Source: Acidovorax sp. NCPPB 3576 (GTDB lineage Bacteria > Pseudomonadota > Gammaproteobacteria > Burkholderiales > Burkholderiaceae_C). From it: 64,000 nt of DNA. A program made the translations under genes and the position numbers. A model generated the notes under the pieces. It was given only the letters and a program-made list of their open reading frames with translations. It was not told the DNA's origin and made no database searches. Within the stretch, counting starts at the first letter, position 1; each line of letters opens with the position of its first letter. This document shows positions 60,494 to 64,000 of the stretch, in pieces. Where the stretch lies: NCBI RefSeq assembly GCF_028473605.1, contig NZ_CP097267.1, positions 1,604,501 to 1,668,500 of the forward strand. Reading direction: 5' to 3'.

Positions 60494-60727
60494 ACCCGGC
60501 GGTGTGAGGCCGTGGCCCGGCGCCGCGGGGCCGGCTGCACAGGGAGCGCTGCGATGAATGGTTCGGCGGCCTGAACCCGCGCACAGGGCGCCGCGTGGCC
60601 CCAGGGGTGGCTGCCGCGATGGCGGAGCGCGCCGGCCCCGTCCGGACCGGGCCGCTCCGATACACTGCGCGCCTTTCCCATCCCGGGCGGCTGCCCTGCC
60701 GGCAGCGCGGCCCACAGGACCGCTCGC

Positions 60728-62146
60728 ATGACCCAATCTCCGTTCCGCGCTGCCCACCGGGCACGCGCTTTGGCCGTGGCCGCTGCCACGCTCGTTCTCC
60801 CCTTGGCTCTGGCTGCGGCCAGCGCTGTGCACGCCGCCCCGGCCGCCGCCACCCCACCGTTACCCAGCCCGGCGGCTGCGCCATCGGCCACGCTCATGGC
60901 CCAGGCCGCGCCCGCCAGCGCATCGCGCAGGGCGGCCACCGCGCCCACCGGCGCCCCCATCAAGATCGCGCTCATCGAAAGCATGTCCGGCCCGTTCGCC
61001 AACACCGGCGAGGCCGTGTTCCGCAACGTGCTGTGGGCCACCGAGCGGGTGAACGCGCGCGGTGGCGTGCTCTTGCCCGCCACCGCTGGCGGTGCCCGGC
61101 CGCTGGCCATCGAGCGCTACGACAGCAAGGGCCAGAACGAAGAGGCCCTGTCCGCCCTGCGCGCCGCCATCGACGACGGCGCGCGCGTCATCCTGCAGGG
61201 CAACTCGTCGGCCACCGCCGCCGTGCTGATCGAGGCCATCAACAAGCACAACGAGCGCGAGCCAGGCAAGCGCGTGCTGTTCCTCAACTACTCGGCCGTC
61301 GATCCCATCCTCACCAACGAAAAGTGCAGCTTCTGGCACTTTCGCTTCGACGCCCATGCCGACATGCGCATGGCCGCGCTCATGGACGTGATCCGCGAAG
61401 ACAAGGCCCTGAAAAGCGTGTACCTCATCGGGCAGGACTACAGCTTCGGCCAGGCCGTGCTGCGCGAGGCCAAAAAGCAGCTGGCTGCCCAGCGCCCCGA
61501 CGTCGCCGTGGTGGGCGACGAGCTGCACCCCGTCGGCCGCGTGAAGGACTTCGCCCCCTACGCCGTCAAGATCAAGGCCAGCGGCGCCCAGGCCGTCGTC
61601 ACCGGCAACTGGGGCAACGACCTCACCCTGCTCGTCAAGGCCGCGCGCGAGGTCGGCTACGACGGCATGTTCTACACCTTCTACGGCAACGCCCTGGGTG
61701 CCCCCGCCGCGCTCGGCGATGCCGGCGTGGGCAAGGTCGTGGCCGTGGCCGACTGGCTGCCCAACGTGCCGGGAGCGCAGAGCGAAGCCTTCTACCGGTC
61801 CTTTCGCCAGCGCTTTCCGCAGCCTGCGGACGACTACGTGCACATGCGCATGCAGCTCATGGTGGAGACGCTGGCCCAATCCATCGAACGCGCCGGCAGC
61901 ACCGACACCACCGCCATCGCCCGCGCCATGGAAACCGCAAAGGTGCAGTTGAACGGCCAGGCCGGCACCATGCGCGCGGCCGACCACCAGTTCCAGCAGC
62001 CCCTGGCCGTGGGCGTGATGGACCGGCAGGGCGCGCCCGGCGTGCCGTTCGACGTGGAGGGTTCGGGCTATGGGTTTCGCGTGGTGCGCCGGATCGCGGC
62101 GGACCAGGCGGAGATGCCGCAGCGCTGCGAGATGCGCCGGCCTTGA
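60728..62146 (+). CDS. Periplasmic amino-acid/urea-type ABC substrate-binding protein
   Basis: This gene encodes 472 residues. A long Ala-rich signal region (ALAVAAATLVLPLALAAASAVHA) is followed by about 50 low-complexity residues and a LivK-type binding domain: IKIALIESMSGPFANTGEAVFRNVLWATERVN, LQGNSSATAAVLIEAINKHN, KSVYLIGQDYSFGQAVLREAKKQLA, GAQAVVTGNWGNDLTLLVKAAREVGYDGMFYTFYGNALG. It resembles betaproteobacterial branched-chain amino-acid-binding paralogues without adjacent permeases. Ligand unknown. Confidence 0.92.
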   Translation: MTQSPFRAAHRARALAVAAATLVLPLALAAASAVHAAPAAATPPLPSPAAAPSATLMAQAAPASASRRAATAPTGAPIKIALIESMSGPFANTGEAVFRNVLWATERVNARGGVLLPATAGGARPLAIERYDSKGQNEEALSALRAAIDDGARVILQGNSSATAAVLIEAINKHNEREPGKRVLFLNYSAVDPILTNEKCSFWHFRFDAHADMRMAALMDVIREDKALKSVYLIGQDYSFGQAVLREAKKQLAAQRPDVAVVGDELHPVGRVKDFAPYAVKIKASGAQAVVTGNWGNDLTLLVKAAREVGYDGMFYTFYGNALGAPAALGDAGVGKVVAVADWLPNVPGAQSEAFYRSFRQRFPQPADDYVHMRMQLMVETLAQSIERAGSTDTTAIARAMETAKVQLNGQAGTMRAADHQFQQPLAVGVMDRQGAPGVPFDVEGSGYGFRVVRRIAADQAEMPQRCEMRRP

Positions 62147-62228
62147 GCGGCGTCGCCCGTTCCCCTCGTTTTTTCCAACGCAGGCCCGGCCTGCCGCCGT
62201 GCAAGGCATTTTCCTGTCGGAGATCCGG

Positions 62229-62309
62229 ATGCAAAGAGTGATGACCCTTCTGGCCGTAGTCGGCGTGCTCGCGGCGCTGTTTGTCGCCTACCGGTACGGC
62301 GTGTTCTGA
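62229..62309 (+). CDS. 26-residue single-helix membrane protein
   Basis: Reads MQRVMTLLAVVGVLAALFVAYRYGVF, then TGA. GGAG lies 6 nt before the ATG. One hydrophobic helix is flanked by Arg at the start and Tyr-Arg-Tyr at the end, a plausible inner-membrane microprotein. It follows the binding-protein gene by 82 bp. Coding status is inferred from the ribosome site and composition only. Confidence 0.5.
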   Translation: MQRVMTLLAVVGVLAALFVAYRYGVF

Positions 62310-62650
62310 GGCCCGTGCGCGGTTGCGGCGCGCAGGGCCGTACGGTGACCGGGACACCGACGGTTACATCCGCCCTGCCCGAGAGGGGGTGACGCCGCCC
62401 GCCACATGGATAAGATCCGGGGCGCGCAAGAGCGGCAGCGTCTTTGTTGCCGCGACGACCCGGAACCCGGACACACCGGTCCATCCCCCGCCCCAGCCTC
62501 TCCGGCCCCGCTGCGGGGATCCGCGGCCGTTCTGCTGCCCTCCAGCCGCGCGCGCCATCCAGCCGCCTCCCGCAGTGCCCACGCCCTTTCGGCCCCGGCG
62601 CATGGGCGGCCTGGAACTTCTTTTTCCCGCCATCCCGAACAGGAGAAACC
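62310..62650. other. Gap upstream of the secreted-protein pseudogene
   Basis: About 340 bp with no supportable gene; presumably the promoter of the following gene. Confidence 0.35.
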
Positions 62651-63785
62651 GTGAAACTCAAGACCATTTCCAGGGCAGCCGCCGCGCTGCTCGGCACGCT
62701 GGCCGTTGCCGGCACCGCGCATGCGGGCGTGATCGCCGGCACCGGCGCCACGCCCACCGGTGTGCAACTGGGTGCTGCCGATGCCGTCAACGTCCGGGTG
62801 GTCGAAGGGCAGACGGGCCATGCGCTGATGGTTCCCTACTTCATGGCGCAGAACGGCCAGATGTCCGTGCTGCACCTGGTGAACACCGACTTCGAGAACG
62901 GCAAGGCCGTGAAGGTGCGCTTTCGCGGCGCCAACAACGGCGACAAACAGCGCGGGCCTGCCGGCGCGCGGCAACTTCATGGTGTTCCCGCCTACGGACG
63001 CGGACGTGCCGCAGCCCGAGCGCTTCACCTCCGATCCGCTGCTGGTGTCCGGCGGCCTCGCGGCCCGCAACAAGGACATCCTGGGCAATACCTCCATGCC
63101 CACGACGGCCGCCGTGATCAAGGCCCGTTTCAACGACCTGCCCGACCTCTCCACCCCCATCTACCTGCCGGGCACCGCCGCCAGCGCGCGGGTGGCGGCC
63201 GGCGATCTGTCGCGGCTGCTGTCGGTGCGGGAATTCAAGAACCAGTACGTGCTGGACAGTTCCATCTCGGCCCGCACCGACTGGGTGGTGGCCACCCCCA
63301 CCAAGCGGTACAGCGTGGCGCGCGACTACCGCCAGACCGACCGCTCCAACCAGGGGGTCTACTCCGTCGTGCCGCCGGTGGGCGGCGGCGAGCAGTATTT
63401 CCACTCGGGCAACACCGAAACCGGCCAGAGCGTGTGCAGCACCTCCGGCACCTAGACGCTGCGCATCGCCGACCGCGACGCCGCCGTCGTCAGCAGCCAG
63501 ACTCCGCTCGACCCCTCCGCCAAGCATGAAAGCTGCGGCGCCGTGTCCGTGCTGTCCTTCGGCGGCGCGGGCGCCGACGTGCCCTCGGCGCTGTCGTCGT
63601 CCGTGAACCGGCGGGCGCTGTACCTGGGCTCGTTCCCGAACGGCTGGGCCAACCTGCCGGTGCCGGACGGCCGGGGCGTGCCGCTCATCGGTGCCGCGTT
63701 CGTGAAGCTGAGCAATCCCGGCGCGACGCCCGGCGTGGCCGCCAACTACGGGCTGACCTTCCCGCACATCGTCCGCGTGCCTTGA
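62651..63785 (+). pseudogene. Secreted surface-type protein, broken by a frameshift and an amber codon
   Basis: GTG 62651 with AGGAGA upstream starts VKLKTISRAAAALLGTLAVAGTAHAGVIAG, a clear signal peptide. The frame continues ...PYFMAQNGQMSVLHLVNTDFENGKAVKVRFRGANNGDKQRG. A one-base insertion somewhere in 62950-62972 then shifts the coding potential to the next frame (NFMVFPPTDADVPQPERFTSDPLLVSGGLAARNKDILGN...). That frame is interrupted by TAG at 63453-63455 after CSTSGT and continues LRIADRDAAVVSSQTPLDPSAKHE...YGLTFPHIVRVP to 63785. Joined, it is about 377 residues. The two breaks suggest decay; sequencing error could explain the frameshift but not easily the TAG. Confidence 0.8.
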
Positions 63786-64000
63786 GATTTCTGTGGAAGA
63801 CGCGCATGGGTCTTCCCAGCGCTTCTTTCTACGGCCGATTGCGGACCTCTTTACCGTTGCCCCGTTGACAGTCCACCGAATGCTTTTGGAAAAGCAATCC
63901 CGTGTCGTGGCGGAGCAGGTGACGCTGCCGCAGCGCCGCGAGAGCAGCGGGAGGTTCTTTGAGGATGGCGGGCAAATCGTTTTTGGAAGGGCTCTTCGCG
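63786..64000. other. Right edge of the window
   Basis: No gene supported. A GGAAGAC/GTCTTCC hairpin (63795-63816) just after the pseudogene stop is a likely terminator. Confidence 0.45.

Overview
The window is a stretch of a high-GC betaproteobacterial chromosome, most likely a plant-associated Acidovorax/Paracidovorax-type member of the Comamonadaceae. The indicators are gene content (nirBD-nasA with cobA and ybiB, IPTL-CTERM surface proteins, Aer and RND genes), a perfect HrpX-type PIP box ahead of an effector-like gene, and low-GC, IS-rich accessory patches. The genus is an inference; no rRNA or tRNA gene was seen.

Layout. 1-4.4 kb: a leftward operon of two small proteins and a very large RHS/SpvB-like protein that runs off the left edge. 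4.5-13.3 kb: leftward nitrate/nitrite assimilation operon nirB-nirD-nasA-ybiB-cobA, with a 0.56-kb giant inverted repeat between nirD and nasA. 13.4-14.2 kb: a candidate type III effector. 14.4-20.4 kb: an outer-membrane-factor fragment, a 12-repeat kelch/IPTL-CTERM surface protein, an integron cassette array (three attC sites, no integrase) and an IPTL-CTERM relic. 20.5-25.4 kb: LysR, a transposase fragment, then MarR/SDR/Old-Yellow-Enzyme/GNAT genes. 25.5-36.7 kb: chemoreceptor, tripartite RND efflux operon, Aer-type receptor and a DUF937 protein. 36.8-42.7 kb: a low-GC island bounded and invaded by related IS derivatives, with a putative nuclease gene cut in two by an IS5-family element. 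42.8-50 kb: CBS protein, an envelope operon with a TetR regulator, trehalase and a duplicated-domain orphan. 50.1-54.3 kb: leftward nitrate ABC transporter nrtABD and the ANTAR regulator nasT. 54.5-64 kb: two amino-acid-type binding proteins, tsaD, a GlxA regulator facing two membrane proteins, Hsp20, a DUF2242 lipoprotein and a decayed secreted protein.

How it works together. The nitrate genes form one regulon split over about 40 kb. Both nirB and nrtA have a consensus sigma-54 promoter (TGGCAC-N5-TTGCA). In each, the predicted transcript starts at two stem-loops with six-base loops having A at position 1 and G at position 4, the hallmark of ANTAR-protein target RNAs, and these are followed by an intrinsic terminator ahead of the first gene. 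nasT, in the same window, encodes the matching ANTAR antiterminator. The inferred logic is NtrC/sigma-54 for nitrogen limitation and NasT antitermination for nitrate. CobA supplies the sirohaem precursor that NirB needs.

The most novel items are the PIP-box-driven MGC-leader protein at 13585-14157, the interrupted nuclease gene at 38721-41470 that can be rebuilt exactly across the IS5 insertion, the integron array, the two identically deleted IS copies with a matching 99-bp MITE, and the RHS-like operon.
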